The notes below the pieces were generated by a model. The model made no database searches and was not told the origin of the DNA. It was given only the letters and a program-made list of their open reading frames with translations. DNA of 64,000 nucleotides from Ceratothoa steindachneri (Eukaryota > Arthropoda > Malacostraca > Isopoda > Cymothoidae), in assembly GCA_963969495.1 (NCBI GenBank), contig OZ018321.1, positions 65,299,035-65,363,034 of the forward strand. The letters are read 5' to 3'. The translations under genes and the position numbers were made by a program. Below, piece after piece: positions 23,207 to 37,300 of the stretch; positions within the stretch are counted from its first letter, which is position 1; each line of letters begins with the position of its first letter.

Positions 23207-26200
23207 GTTTCATGGACTTATCTCCCCTGTTCCATGGATTTATATCCCCTGTTTTATGGATTGATCTCTCCTGTTAGAGGAATTGATCTACTCCGTTTGA
23301 TGTTTCGATCTCCCCCTTTTTAATGTTTGGTCTTTTCCTTTTCATGAATTTGTCTCTATCGTTTCAGGGATTGGTCTTCCTCCTTTTAGGGAATGGTGTC
23401 CCCCTTTTCATGGATTGGTCTCATCAGTTTCAGGGATTCGTCTCCCCAGTTTCATTGATTGATCTCCATAGTTTCATCCATTGATCTCTAGAGTTTCATC
23501 GATTGGTCTCCCCTGTTTTAATCGATTGATATCCCCTGTTTTAGTGGATTGATATCCCCTGTTTCATGGATTGATATCTCCCGTTTTATATATTGATATC
23601 TTCTGTTTATGTTTTGATCTCCCTTGTTTCATGGATTGATCTCCCCCTGTTTTAAGTGATTGATCTCCTGTTTCATGGATTGATATCTCCTGTTTCATGG
23701 ATTGATACTCTCTGTCTCATGGATTGATATCCCCTGTTTCTTGGATTGATATCCCCCGTTTCTTGGATTGGTCTCGCCCGTTTCCTCGATTAGTCTCGCT
23801 TGTTTCCTGGATTGGTCTCGCCCGTTTCCTTGATTGGTCTTGCCTGTTCCCTTGATTGGTCTCGCCCGTGGCCTGGATTGGTCTGGCCTGTTTCCGGGAT
23901 TGGTTTCGCCTGTTTCCTTGATTGGTCTCGCCCGTTTCATGGATTGGTCTTACCCGTTTCATTGATTGGTCTCGCCCGTTTAATGGATTTGATCTCCCCC
24001 GTTTCATGGAATGGTCTCCCGTGTTTTATGGATTGGTCTCCTTCGTTTCATGGATTCGTTTCCCCTGTTTCATGGATTGGTCTCCCTCGTTTCATGGATT
24101 AAACTCCCTGGTTTCATGGATTGGTCTCCTCCGTTTCATGGATTGGTCTCCTTGGTTTCATGGATTGGTCTCCCCCGTTTCATAGATTAGTCTCCATCGT
24201 TTTATGGATTAGTCTCCCACGTTTCATGGATTGGTCTCCTCTGTTTCATGCATTAGTCTCCCTTGGTTCATGGAATCATCTCCCTTGGTTCAAAGATTCG
24301 TCTCCTCAGTTTCATGGATTCGTCTCCCTTGTTTCATGGATTGATATCCTCTGTTTCCTGGATTAAAATTCCCGGTTGTATGGATTGATATCCCTTGTTT
24401 TATCGATTAATCTTCGCTGTTTTATGGATCCAACTCCCCAATTTCTTCGATTGATCTCCCCAGTTTCATCAATTGATTGATTTCCACAGTTTCATCGATT
24501 GATCTCGCCTTGTTAATGCTTTGATCTCTCCTATTTCATTAATTGATATCCCCTGTTTCATAGATTGATATCCCCTGTTCCATAGATTAATATCCCCTGT
24601 TTCATCGAGAGATCTCCCCTGTTTCATAGATTGATCTCCCCTGTTTTAATGGATTGATCACCCCTGTTTCATGGATTGAACTTCTCTGTTTGATTGATTG
24701 ATCTCCCCTCTTTCATTGATTGATCTCCCCTCTTTCATTGATTGATCTCCCCTCTTTCATTGATTGATCTCCCCTCTTTTATGGATTGATTTCCCTCGTT
24801 TCATGGAATTATATTCATTGTTTCATAGCTTGATCTCACTTGTTTCATAGCTTGATCTCACTTATTTCATAGCTTGATTTCACTTGTTTCTTGGTTCAAT
24901 ACAGCGTTTTATGATTCTGCCTCTCCAGTGTGATGCTTTGGTCTCCCATGTTTAATGGATTCGTCTCCCTTGTTTCATTGATTGATACCCCTTGTTTCAT
25001 GGATTGATATCCAAAGTTTCATTGATTGATAACTTGTGTTTCCTGGTTTGATACTCTCTATCTCATGGATTTATATCCCCTGTTTCTAGGATTGATATCT
25101 CCAGTGTCTTGGATTGATATCCCCTGTTTCTTGGATTGATATCCCCTGTTTCTTGTATTCATATCTTCCGTTTCTTGGATTGATCTCCCCCGTTTCTTGG
25201 ATTGATCTCCCCCATTTCTTGGATTGATCTCCCCTATTTCATGGATTAATCTCCCCTGTCATATGGATTGATCTCCTCTGATTCATGGATTGATTCCCCT
25301 TGATTCATGGATTAAAACCCCTGTTTCATGGATTGATCTCCCTGTTTCATTGATTGATATCCCCTGTTTCATTGATTGATCTACCCTGTTTCATCGATTG
25401 ATCTCCCCTGTTTCATTGATTGATCTCCCCTCTTTCATGGATTGATTTTCCTCGTTTCATGGAATGATATTCATTGTTTTATAGCTTGATTTCACTTCTT
25501 TGATAGCTTAATCTCACTTGTTTCAAAACTTGATCTCACTTGTTTCATAGCTTGATCTCACTTGTTTCATAGCTTGCTCTCACTTGTTTCTTGGTTCAAT
25601 ACAGCGTTTTAGGATTCTGCCTCTCCCGTTTCATGCTTTGGGTTCCCCTGTTTCATGGATTCGTTCTCCTGTTTCATTGATTGATACCCCTTGTTTTATG
25701 GATTGATATCCCATGTTTCATGTATTGATATCTCCTGTTTTATGGTTTGATACTCTTTGTCTCATGGATCGATATCACATTTTTATTGGATTGACATGCC
25801 CTGTTTGTTGGATTGATATCCCCTGTTTCTTGGATTTACATCCCCCTTTTCTTAGATTGATATATTCAGTTTCATAGATTGATCTCCCCCATGTCGTGGA
25901 TTGATCTCCATTGTTTTATGGATTGATCAATCTCTCTTTCATGGGTTAATCTCCACTGATTCATGGATTTATCTCCCCCTATTCATGGATTGATCTCCCC
26001 GGATTCAAGAAATGATATCCCCTGTTTCATGGATTGACATCCCCTGTTTCATAGATTGAGATCCCCTGTTTCTTGGATTGATCTCCCCTGTTTCATGTAT
26101 TTATATTACCTGTTTCTTAGATTGACCTCCACTGTTTAATGGATTTATATCCCCTGTTTATTGGATTGATTCCCCCTGTCATGGTATGATCTTCCCCGTT

Positions 26201-28635
26201 TGATGGATTAATCTCACCCTTTTCAGGGTTTGGTCTCCCCCTTTTCAGGGATTGGTTTCCTCCTTTTCAGGGATTGGTCTCATCCTTTTCAGGGATGGCC
26301 TCTCATTTTCATGGACTAGTCTCCCCCGTTTATGGATTGGTTTTCCCCGTTTCATGGAATGGTCTCCCTCGTTTCATGGATTGGTATCTCCCGTTTCATA
26401 GATTAAACTTCCCGTTTCTTGGATGGAAATTCCCGGTTCTATGGATTGATATCCAATGTCTTATCGATTGATCTTACCTTTTTCATGGATTGATAGTCCC
26501 TGTTTCATTGATTGATATCTCCTGTTTCATGGATTTATCTCCCCTGTTTCATGGAATTATCTCCCCTGTTTCATGGATTGATCTCTCATGTTAGAGGGAT
26601 TGATCTCTCCCGTTTGATGGATTGATTTCACCCCTTTTCAGGGTTTTGTCTTTCCCCTTTCAGGGATTAGTCTCGCCCTTTTCAGGGATTAGTCTCCCCA
26701 GTTTCATTGATTGATCTCCACAGTTTCATCGATTGATCTCTACAGTTTCATCGATTGATCTCCCTTGTTTATGGGATTGGTCTCCCCTGTTTTAATGGAT
26801 TGATATCCCCTGTTTTAATGGATTGATATCCCTTGTTTCATGGATTGATATCTCCCGTTTCCTATATTGATATCATATGTTTAATGGTTTTATCTCCCTT
26901 GTTTAATGGATTGATCTCCCTTGTTTTAAAGGTTTGATCTCCTGTTTCATTGATTGATATCTCCTGTTTTATTGATTGATCTCCCCTGTTTCCTTGATTG
27001 ATCTTCCCTGCTTAATGGATTAACACTCATCTGTTTCATGGATTGATTTTCTTTGTTTCATGACTTATGTCTCCTGTTTCATGGAGTGACATCCCATGTT
27101 TAATGGATTCATCTTCCTGTTTTTCGTTTCATGGATTGATCTCCCGTGTTTAAGGGATTGATCTCCCCTGTTTCATGGATTTATCTCCCGTGTTTGATTC
27201 CCCCTGTTTCATGGATTTATCTCGGCTGTTTCAAGGATTTATCTCCACCTGTTTTTTAATTGATCTCTCTATGTTTTATGGATTGATCTCTATTTTATGG
27301 ATTGATATCTCCTGTTTTTTAGATTGATCCCGCTACTTTAATGGATTGACATTCATTGTTCCATAGATTGATCTCACTTATTTCTTACTCGTAGCTTGAT
27401 CTCTCTTGTTCCATGTTTTATTACAGTGTTTCATGATTTTTTCTACCCCGTTTTATGCTTTGGTCCCCCCGCTGTTATGATTTGGTCTCTCCTGTTTCAT
27501 GGATTGATCTTCCGTGCTTCATGGATTAATCTCCCCATTTCATAGATTGATCTTCCTGTTTCATAAATTTATCTCCCCCCGTTTCATGGTTTGATCTCCC
27601 CCGTTTTATTGTTTGATCTCCCCCGTTTCATAGATTGATTTCCCCCGTTTCATGGATTGATCTCTTCCGTTTCATGGATTAATCTTCTCCATTTCATGGA
27701 TTGATCTCCCTCGTTTCATGGATTCTTATCCCCTGTTGATGGATTGATATCCCCCTTTACATAGATTGATATCCCCCGTTTTATGGATTGATCTCCCCCT
27801 TTTCATGGATTAGACTCCCTCTCTTAATGCATTGATCTCCCCCTTTTAATCGATCAGTCTCCCCCTTTTCATAGATTGGAATCCCTCTTTTCATAGCTTG
27901 GTCTCCCACTTTTTATCGATTGATTTTTCCCTATTCATGGATTGGTATCCCCCTATTCATGGATTAGTCTCGCCCTATTAATGGATTGATCTCCCCCTTT
28001 TCAGGGGTTGGTCTCCCCCTTTTCACGGATCAGTCTCCCCCTTTTTAGGGATTGGTCTTCCCCTTTTCAGGGATTGGTCTTCCCCTTTTCAGGGATTGGT
28101 CTCCATCTTTTCAGGGATTGGTCTCCCCCTTTTCAGGGATTGGTCTCCCCATTTTCAGTGATTGGTCTCCCCCTTTTCAGTGATTCGTCTCCCCCTTTTA
28201 AGGGAGTGGTCTCCCCCTTTTCAGGGATTGGTCTCCTCCTTTTCTGGGATTGGTCTCTTCCTTTAAGGGATTGGTCTTCCCCTTTTCAGGGATTGGTCCC
28301 CACCTTTTCAGGGATTAGTCTCCTCCTTTTCAGGGATTGGCCTACCCGTTTTATGGATTGGTATCCGCAGTTTCATGGATTGGCATACCTAGTTTCATAA
28401 ATTGGTATCCGCAGTTTCATGGATTGGTATCCCCAGTTTCATGGATTGTTTTCCCCAGTTTCATGGATTGGTATCCCTAGTTTCATGGATTGCTATCTCC
28501 AGTTTCATGGATTGGTCTCCCCGGTTCCATGGATTGGTCTCCCCCGTTTCATAGATTGGTCTTCCCTGTTGTATGGATTGGTCTTCCCTGTTTTATGGAT
28601 TGGTCTTTCCCGTTTCATGGATTGGTCTCCCCCGT
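23206..28635. repeat. Segment Y, first copy (duplicated at 34350-39782)
   Basis: This segment recurs with an offset of 11146 bases: 23695 with 34841, 26274 with 37420, 28008 with 39154 and 28573 with 39719. It starts immediately after segment X and is followed by the second copy of X. It contains GG-class (23.76-24.3 kb), GA-class (24.4-27 kb) and CAGGG-class (28.0-28.35 kb) blocks in one order. Confidence 0.85.
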
Positions 28636-31600
28636 TTCATGGATTGGTCTCTCCCGTTTTATGGATTGGTCTCCTCCGTTTCATGCATTAGTTTCCCCTG
28701 GTTCATGGAATCGTCTCCCTTGTTTCATGGATTCGTCTCCCTTGTTTCATGGATTGATATCCCCTGTTTCTTGGATTAAAATTTCCGGTTCTATAGATTG
28801 ATATCCCATGTTTTATCGATTGATCTCCCCAGTTTCATCAATTGATTGATCTCCACAGTTTCATCGATTGATCTCTCCTTCTTAATGCATTGTTGTCTCC
28901 TATTTCATGAATTGATATTTCCTGTTTTATGGATTGATATCCCCTGTTTCATCGAAAAATCTCCCCTGTTTCATGGATTGATCTCCCCTGTTTTAATGGA
29001 TTGATCACCCCTGTTTCATTGATTGAACTCCCCTATTTCTTTTATTGATCTCCCATCTTTCATTGATTGATCTCCCCTCTTTCATTGATTGATCTCCCCT
29101 CTTTGAATGATTGATCTCCCCTCTTTCATGGATTGATTTCCCTCGTTTCATGGAATGATATTCATTGTTTCATAGCTTGATCTCACTTGTTTCATAGCTT
29201 GATCGCACTTGTTTCTTGGTTGAATACAGCATTTTATGATTCGGCCTCTCCCGTTTTATGGTTTGGTCTCCCATGTTTAATGGATTCGTTCCCCTGTTTC
29301 ATGGCTTCGTCTCGCTTGTTTCATTGATTGATACCCCCTGTTTCATGGATTTATATCCCATGTTTCATGGATTGATATCTTCTGTTTCATTGATTGATAC
29401 TCTCTGTCTCATCGATTGATATCCCCTGTTTCTTTGATTGATATCCTCTGTTTCTTGGATTGATATCCCCTGTTTCTTGGATTGATATTATGCGTTTCTT
29501 GGATTGATCTCCTCCGTTTCTTGGATTGTTTTCTCCTGTTTCATGGATTAATATCTTCTGTTTCAAGGATTGATCTCTTCTTTCATAGATTGATATCCTC
29601 TGATTCATGGATTGATCTTCCCTGATTCATGGAATTATATCCCCTGTTTCATGGATATCTCCCCTGTTTCATTGATTGATCTCCCCTGTTTCATTGATAT
29701 ATATCCCCTGTTTCATTGATTGATCTCCCCTGTTTCATTGATTAATCTCCGCTCTTTAATGGATTGATTTCCCTTGTTTCATGGAATGATATTCATTGTT
29801 TCATAGCTTGATCTCACTTGTTTCATAGCTTGATCTCACTTGTTTTATAGCTTGATCTCCTTGTTTCATAGATTGATCTCACTTGTTTCTTAGTTCAATA
29901 CAGCGTTTTATGATTCTGCCTCTCTCGTTTCATGCTTTGGTCTCCCATTTTTCATGGATTCGTTACCCTGTTTATGGCTTCGTCTCCCTTGTTTCATTGA
30001 TTGATACCCCCTGTTTGATTGATATCCCATGTTAAATGGATTGTAATCTCCTGTTTCATGGATTGATACTCTTTGTCTCATGGATTGATATCACATGTTT
30101 CTTGGATTGATACCCCATGTTTCTTGGATTGACATTCTCTGTTTTTTTTTGGGATTGATATCCCCCGTTTTTTAGGGGGGTCTCACCCGTTTCCTGGATT
30201 GGTCTCGCCCGTTTCCTGGATTAGTCTCCCCCGTTTCATGGATTAGTTTCGCCCGTTTCATGGATTGGTCTCGCGCGTTTCATGGATTGGTCTCGCCCGT
30301 TTCATAGATTGGTCTTGCCCGTTTGCTAAATTGGGCTCGCTCGTTACATAGATTGGTCTCGCCCGTTTCATGGAATGGTCTCGCCCGTTTCATAGATTAG
30401 TCTCCCTTGTTTCATGGATTGGTCTCCCCCGTTTCATATATTGATCTCTTCCGTTTCATGGATTGGCCTTCCCTGTTTCATGAATTGGTCTCCCCCGGTT
30501 CATCGATTGGTCTCTCCGTTTCATGGATTGGTCTCCCCCGTTTCATGGATTGGTCTCCCCCGTTTTATGGATTGGTCTCCTCCGTTTCATGCATTAGTTT
30601 CCCCTGGTTCATGGAATCGTCTCCCTTGTTTCATGGATTCGTCTCCCTTGTTTCATGGATTGATATCCCCTGTTTCTTGGATTAAAATTTCCGGTTCTAT
30701 AGATTGATATCCCATGTTTTATCGATTGATCTCCCCAGTTTCATCAATTGATTGATCTCCACAGTTTTATCGATTGATCTCCCCTTCTTAATGCATTGAT
30801 CTCTCCTATTTCATGAATTGATATTTCCTGTTTTATGGATTGATATCCCCTGTTTCATCGAAAAATCTCCCTTGTTTCATGGATTGATCTCCCCTGTTTT
30901 ATTGGATTGATCACCCCTGTTTCATTGATTTAACTCCCCTATTTCTTTGATTGATCTCCCCTCTTTCATTGATTGATCTCCCCTCTTTCATGGATTGGTC
31001 TCCCCCGTTTCATGGATTGGTCTCCCCTGTTTCATGGATTGGTCTCCCCCGTTTTATGGATTGGTCTCTTTTGTTTCATGCATTAGTCTCCCCTAGTTTC
31101 ATGGATTCTTCTCCCTTGTATCATGGATTCGTCTCCCTTGTTTCATGGATTGATATCCCCTGTTTCTTGGATTAAAATTTCAGGTTCTATAGATTGATAT
31201 CCCATATTTTATCGATTGATCTCCCCAATTTCTTGGATTGATCTCCCCAGTTTCATCAATTGATTGATCTCCACAGTTTCATCGATTGATCTCCCCTTCT
31301 TAATGCATTGATCTCTCCTATTTCATGAATTGATATTTCCTGTTTCATGGATTGATATCCCCTGTTTCATCAGAAAAATCTCCCCTGTTTCATGGATTGA
31401 TCTCCCCTGTTTTAATGGATTGATCACCCCTGTTTCATTGATTGAACTCCCCTATTTCTTTTATTAATCTCCCATCTTTCATTGATTGATCTCCCCTCTT
31501 TCATTGATTGATCTCCCCTCTTTGAATGATTGATCTCCCCTCTTTCATGGATTGATTTCCCTCGTTTCATGGAATGATATTCATTGTTTCATAGCTTGAT

Positions 31601-32910
31601 CTCACTTGTTTCATAGCTTTGATCTCACTTGTTTCTTGGTTCAATACAGTGTTTTGTGATTCTGCCTCTCCCGTTTCATGCTTTGGTCTCTCATGTTTAA
31701 TGGATTCGTCCCCCTGTTTCATGGCTTCGTCTCCCTTGTTTCATTGATTAATACCCCCTGTTTTATGGATTGATATCCCATGTTTCATGGATTGTTATTT
31801 CCTGTTTCATGAATGGATACTCTCTGTCTCATGGATTGATATCCCATGTTTTATCGATTGATCTCCCCTGTTTTATGGATTGATCTCCCCAATTTCTTGG
31901 ATTGATCTCCCCAGTTTCATCAATTGATTGATCTCCACAGTTTCATCGATTGATCTCCCCTTCTTAATGCATTGATATTTCCTGTTTTATGGATTGATAT
32001 CCCCTGTTTCATCCAAAAATCTCCCCTGTTTCATGGATTGATCTCCCCTGTTTTAATGGATTGATCACCCCTGTTTCATTGATTGAACTCCCCTATTTCT
32101 TTGATTGATCTCCCCTCTTTCATTGATTGATCTTCCCTCTTTCATGGATTGGTCTCCCCCGTTTTATGGATTGGTCTCCTTTGTTTCATGCATTAGTCTC
32201 CCCTAGTTTCATGGATTCTTCTCCCTTATTCATGGATTCGTCTCCCTTGTTTCATGGATTGATATCCCCTGTTTCTTGGATTAAAATTTCCGGTTCTATA
32301 GATTGATATCCCATATTTTATCGATTGATCTCTCTTGTTTTATGGATTGATCTCCCCAATTTCTTGGATTGATCTCCCCAGTTTCATCAATTGATTGATC
32401 TCCACAGTTTCATCGATTGATCTCCCCTTCTTAATGCATTGATCTCTCCTATTTCATGAATTGATATTTCCTGTTTCATGGATTGATATCCCCTGTTTCA
32501 TCAAAAAATCTCCACTGTTTCATGGATTGATCTCCCCTGTTTTAATGGATTGTTAACCCCTGTTTCATTGATTGAACTCCCCTATTTCTTTCATTGATCT
32601 CCCCTCTCTCATTGATTGATCTCCCCTCTTTCATTGATTGATCTCCCCTCTTTGAATGATTGATCTCCCCTCTTTCATGGAATGATATTCATTGTTTCAT
32701 AGCTTGATCTCACTTGTTTCATAGCTTGATCTCACTTGTTTCATAGCTTTGATCTCACTTGTTTCTTGGTTCAATACAGCGTTTTGTGATTCTGCCTCTC
32801 CCGTTTCATGCTTTGGTCTCTCATGTTTAATGATTCGTCCCCCTGTTTCATGGCTTCGTCTCACTTGTTTCATTGATTGATACCCCCAGTTTTATGGATT
32901 GATATCCCAT
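28635..32910. repeat. Segment X, second copy
   Basis: Counterpart of 18931-23206 at an offset of 9704 bases. Its left junction lies inside near-identical monomers at about 28610-28643, where the first copy of Y ends, consistent with unequal exchange in register with the 22-bp unit. After about 32910 the sequence differs from what follows the first copy. Confidence 0.85.
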
Positions 32911-34349
32911 GTTTCATGGATTGTTATTTCCTGTTTCATGAATGGATACTCTCTGTCTCATGGATTGATATCCCCTGTTTCTTCGATTGATATCCCCTGT
33001 TTCTTGGATTGATATCCCCCGTTTCTTGGATTGATATCCCCCGTTTCTTAGATTGATATCCCCTGTTTCTTGGATTGATCTCTCCAGTTTTTCAAATTGA
33101 TCCTCCTGTTTAGTAGAGTCATCTCCCCTGTTTTATGGATTGATCTACCATATTCATGGATTGATCTCCCCTGATTCATGAATTGATAGCCCCTGTTTCA
33201 TGGATTGATCTCCCCTGTTTCATTGATTGATATTTCCTGTTTCATTGATTGATCTCGCCTGTTTCATTGATTGATCTCCCCGGTTTCATTGATTGATCTC
33301 CCCTCTTTCATGGATTGATTTCCCTCGTTTCATGGAATAATATTCATTGTTTCATAGCTTGATCTCACTTCTTTGATAGCTTAATCTCACTTGTTTCATA
33401 GCTTGATCTCACTTGTTTTATAGCTTGATCTCACTTGTTTCATAGCTTGATCTCACTTGTTTCTACGTTTAATACAGCGTTTTATGATTCTGCCTCTCCC
33501 GTTTATGCTTTGGTCTCCCTTGTTTCATGGATTCGTTTCCTTGTTTCATGGCTTCGTCTCCTTTGTTTCATTGATTGATACCTCCTGTTTCATGGATTGA
33601 TACCCCATGTTTCATGTATTGATATCTCCTGTTTCATGGGTTTGATACTCTCTTTCTCATGGATTGATGACACATGTTTCTTGGATTGATATCCTCTGTT
33701 TCACAGAAACCAGATTTCACAGAAATCACAGAAACCAACGTTTCTGTGATTAATCTCCCGCGTTTCTCTGATTGATCTCTTCCGTTTCATGGATTGATCT
33801 CTCCTTTTTCATGGATTGATCTTTACTGATTCATGGATTTATCTCCTCTGATTGATGGATTGATCCCCTCGATTCATAAATTGATTTCCTCTGTTTCATG
33901 GATTGATATCCCCTTTTTCATGGATTTATCTCCCCTGGTTCATGGATTTATCTTCCCTGTTCCTTGGATAAATATCCCCTGTTTCTTGGATTGATCTCCC
34001 CTGTCATGGATTGATCTTCCCCGTTTGATTGATTGATCTCAACTCTTTTCAGGGTTTGTATCTTTCCTTTTTTAGGGATTGGTCTCCTGCTTTTCAGGGA
34101 TTGGTCTCATCCTTTTCAGGAATGGTTTCCCCATTTTCATGGATTATTCTCCCCCGTTTCATGGATTGGTTTTCCCCGTTTCATGAAATGGTTTTCCTCG
34201 TTTCATGAATTGGTAACCCCTGTTTCATAGATTGGTCTCCCCGTTTCTTGGATTGAAATTCCCGGTTCTATGAATATATATCCCATGTCTTATCGATTGA
34301 TCTTCCCTGTTTCATGGATTGATATCCCCTGTTTCATGGATTGATATCC
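32911..34349. repeat. Segment Z: 1442-bp satellite segment present only in the second copy
   Basis: The difference between the two duplication offsets (11146 and 9704) is 1442 bases, and this segment accounts for it. It lies between the second copies of X and Y, while the first copies are adjacent. It is itself satellite, resembling the 22.0-22.1 kb region at its left end, and it contains the only clear inverted piece in the array (33724-33751). Confidence 0.8.
33724..33751. repeat. Perfect 12-bp inverted repeat inside the satellite
   Basis: AATCACAGAAAC at 33724-33735 and its exact reverse complement at 33740-33751 flank a 4-base loop, CAAC. TTTCACAGAAA-type direct repeats lie just to the left (33709-33725). 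The left arm is the reverse complement of a diverged monomer, so this looks like a small templated inversion in an otherwise single-orientation array. Confidence 0.9.
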
Positions 34350-37300
34350 CCTGTTTCATGGACTTATCTCCCCTGTTCCATGGATTTATATCCCCTGTTT
34401 TATGGATTGATCTCTCCTGTTAGAGGAATTGATCTACTCCGTTTGATGTTTCGATCTCCCCCTTTTTAATGTTTGGTCTTTTCCTTTTCATGAATTTGTC
34501 TCTATCGTTTCAGGGATTGGTCTTCCTCCTTTTAGGGAATGGTGTCCCCCTTTTCATGGATTGGTCTCATCAGTTTCAGGGATTCGTCTCCCCAGTTTCA
34601 TTGATTGATCTCCATAGTTTCATCCATTGATCTCTAGAGTTTCATCGATTGGTCTCCCCTGTTTTAATCGATTGATATCCCCTGTTTTAGTGGATTGATA
34701 TCCCCTGTTTCATGGATTGATATCTCCCGTTTTATATATTGATATCTTCTGTTTATGTTTTGATCTCCCTTGTTTCATGGATTGATCTCCCCCTGTTTTA
34801 AGTGATTGATCTCCTGTTTCATGGATTGATATCTCCTGTTTCATGGATTGATACTCTCTGTCTCATGGATTGATATCCCCTGTTTCTTGGATTGATATCC
34901 CCCGTTTCTTGGATTGGTCTCGCCCGTTTCCTCGATTAGTCTCGCTTGTTTCCTGGATTGGTCTCGCCCGTTTCCTTGATTGGTCTTGCCTGTTCCCTTG
35001 ATTGGTCTCGCCCGTGGCCTGGATTGGTCTGGCCTGTTTCCGGGATTGGTTTCGCCTGTTTCCTTGATTGGTCTCGCCCGTTTCATGGATTGGTCTTACC
35101 CGTTTCATTGATTGGTCTCGCCCGTTTAATGGATTTGATCTCCCCCGTTTCATGGAATGGTCTCCCGTGTTTTATGGATTGGTCTCCTTCGTTTCATGGA
35201 TTCGTTTCCCCTGTTTCATGGATTGGTCTCCCTCGTTTCATGGATTAAACTCCCTGGTTTCATGGATTGGTCTCCTCCGTTTCATGGATTGGTCTCCTTG
35301 GTTTCATGGATTGGTCTCCCCCGTTTCATAGATTAGTCTCCCCCGTTTTATGGATTAGTCTCCCACGTTTCATGGATTGGTCTCCTCTGTTTCATGCATT
35401 AGTCTCCCTTGGTTCATGGAATCATCTCCCTTGGTTCAAAGATTCGTCTCCTCAGTTTCATGGATTCGTCTCCCTTGTTTCATGGATTGATATCCTCTGT
35501 TTCCTGGATTAAAATTCCCGGTTGTATGGATTGATATCCCTTGTTTTATCGATTAATCTTCGCTGTTTTATGGATCCAACTCCCCAATTTCTTCGATTGA
35601 TCTCCCCAGTTTCATCAATTGATTGATTTCCACAGTTTCATCGATTGATCTCGCCTTGTTAATGCTTTGATCTCTCCTATTTCATTAATTGATATCCCCT
35701 GTTTCATAGATTGATATCCCCTGTTCCATAGATTAATATCCCCTGTTTCATCGAGAGATCTCCCCTGTTTCATAGATTGATCTCCCCTGTTTTAATGGAT
35801 TGATCACCCCTGTTTCATGGATTGAACTTCTCTGTTTGATTGATTGATCTCCCCTCTTTCATTGATTGATCTCCCCTCTTTCATTGATTGATCTCCCCTC
35901 TTTCATTGATTGATCTCCCCTCTTTTATGGATTGATTTCCCTCGTTTCATGGAATTATATTCATTGTTTCATAGCTTGATCTCACTTGTTTCATAGCTTG
36001 ATCTCACTTATTTCATAGCTTGATTTCACTTGTTTCTTGGTTCAATACAGCGTTTTATGATTCTGCCTCTCCCGTGTGATGCTTTGGTCTCCCATGTTTA
36101 ATGGATTCGTCTCCCTTGTTTCATTGATTGATACCCCTTGTTTCATGGATTGATATCCAAAGTTTCATTGATTGATAACTTGTGTTTCCTGGTTTGATAC
36201 TCTCTATCTCATGGATTTATATCCCCTGTTTCTAGGATTGATATCTCCAGTGTCTTGGATTGATATCCCCTGTTTCTTGGATTGATATCCCCTGTTTCTT
36301 GTATTCATATCTTCCGTTTCTTGGATTGATCTCCCCCGTTTCTTGGATTGATCTCCCCCATTTCTTGGATTGATCTCCCCTATTTCATGGATTAATCTCC
36401 CCTGTCATATGGATTGATCTCCTCTGATTCATGGATTGATTCCCCTTGATTCATGGATTAAAACCCCTGTTTCATGGATTGATCTCCCTGTTTCATTGAT
36501 TGATATCCCCTGTTTCATTGATTGATCTACCCTGTTTCATCGATTGATCTCCCCTGTTTCATTGATTGATCTCCCCTCTTTCATGGATTGATTTTCCTCG
36601 TTTCATGGAATGATATTCATTGTTTTATAGCTTGATTTCACTTCTTTGATAGCTTAATCTCACTTGTTTCAAAACTTGATCTCACTTGTTTCATAGCTTG
36701 ATCTCACTTGTTTCATAGCTTGCTCTCACTTGTTTCTTGGTTCAATACAGCGTTTTAGGATTCTGCCTCTCCCGTTTCATGCTTTGGGTTCCCCTGTTTC
36801 ATGGATTCGTTCTCCTGTTTCATTGATTGATACCCCTTGTTTTATGGATTGATATCCCATGTTTCATGTATTGATATCTCCTGTTTTATGGTTTGATACT
36901 CTTTGTCTCATGGATCGATATCACATTTTTATTGGATTGACATGCCCTGTTTGTTGGATTGATATCCCCTGTTTCTTGGATTTACATCCCCCTTTTCTTA
37001 GATTGATATATTCAGTTTCATAGATTGATCTCCCCCATGTCGTGGATTGATCTCCATTGTTTTATGGATTGATCAATCTCTCTTTCATGGGTTAATCTCC
37101 ACTGATTCATGGATTTATCTCCCCCTATTCATGGATTGATCTCCCCGGATTCAAGAAATGATATCCCCTGTTTCATGGATTGACATCCCCTGTTTCATAG
37201 ATTGAGATCCCCTGTTTCTTGGATTGATCTCCCCTGTTTCATGTATTTATATTACCTGTTTCTTAGATTGACCTCCACTGTTTAATGGATTTATATCCCC

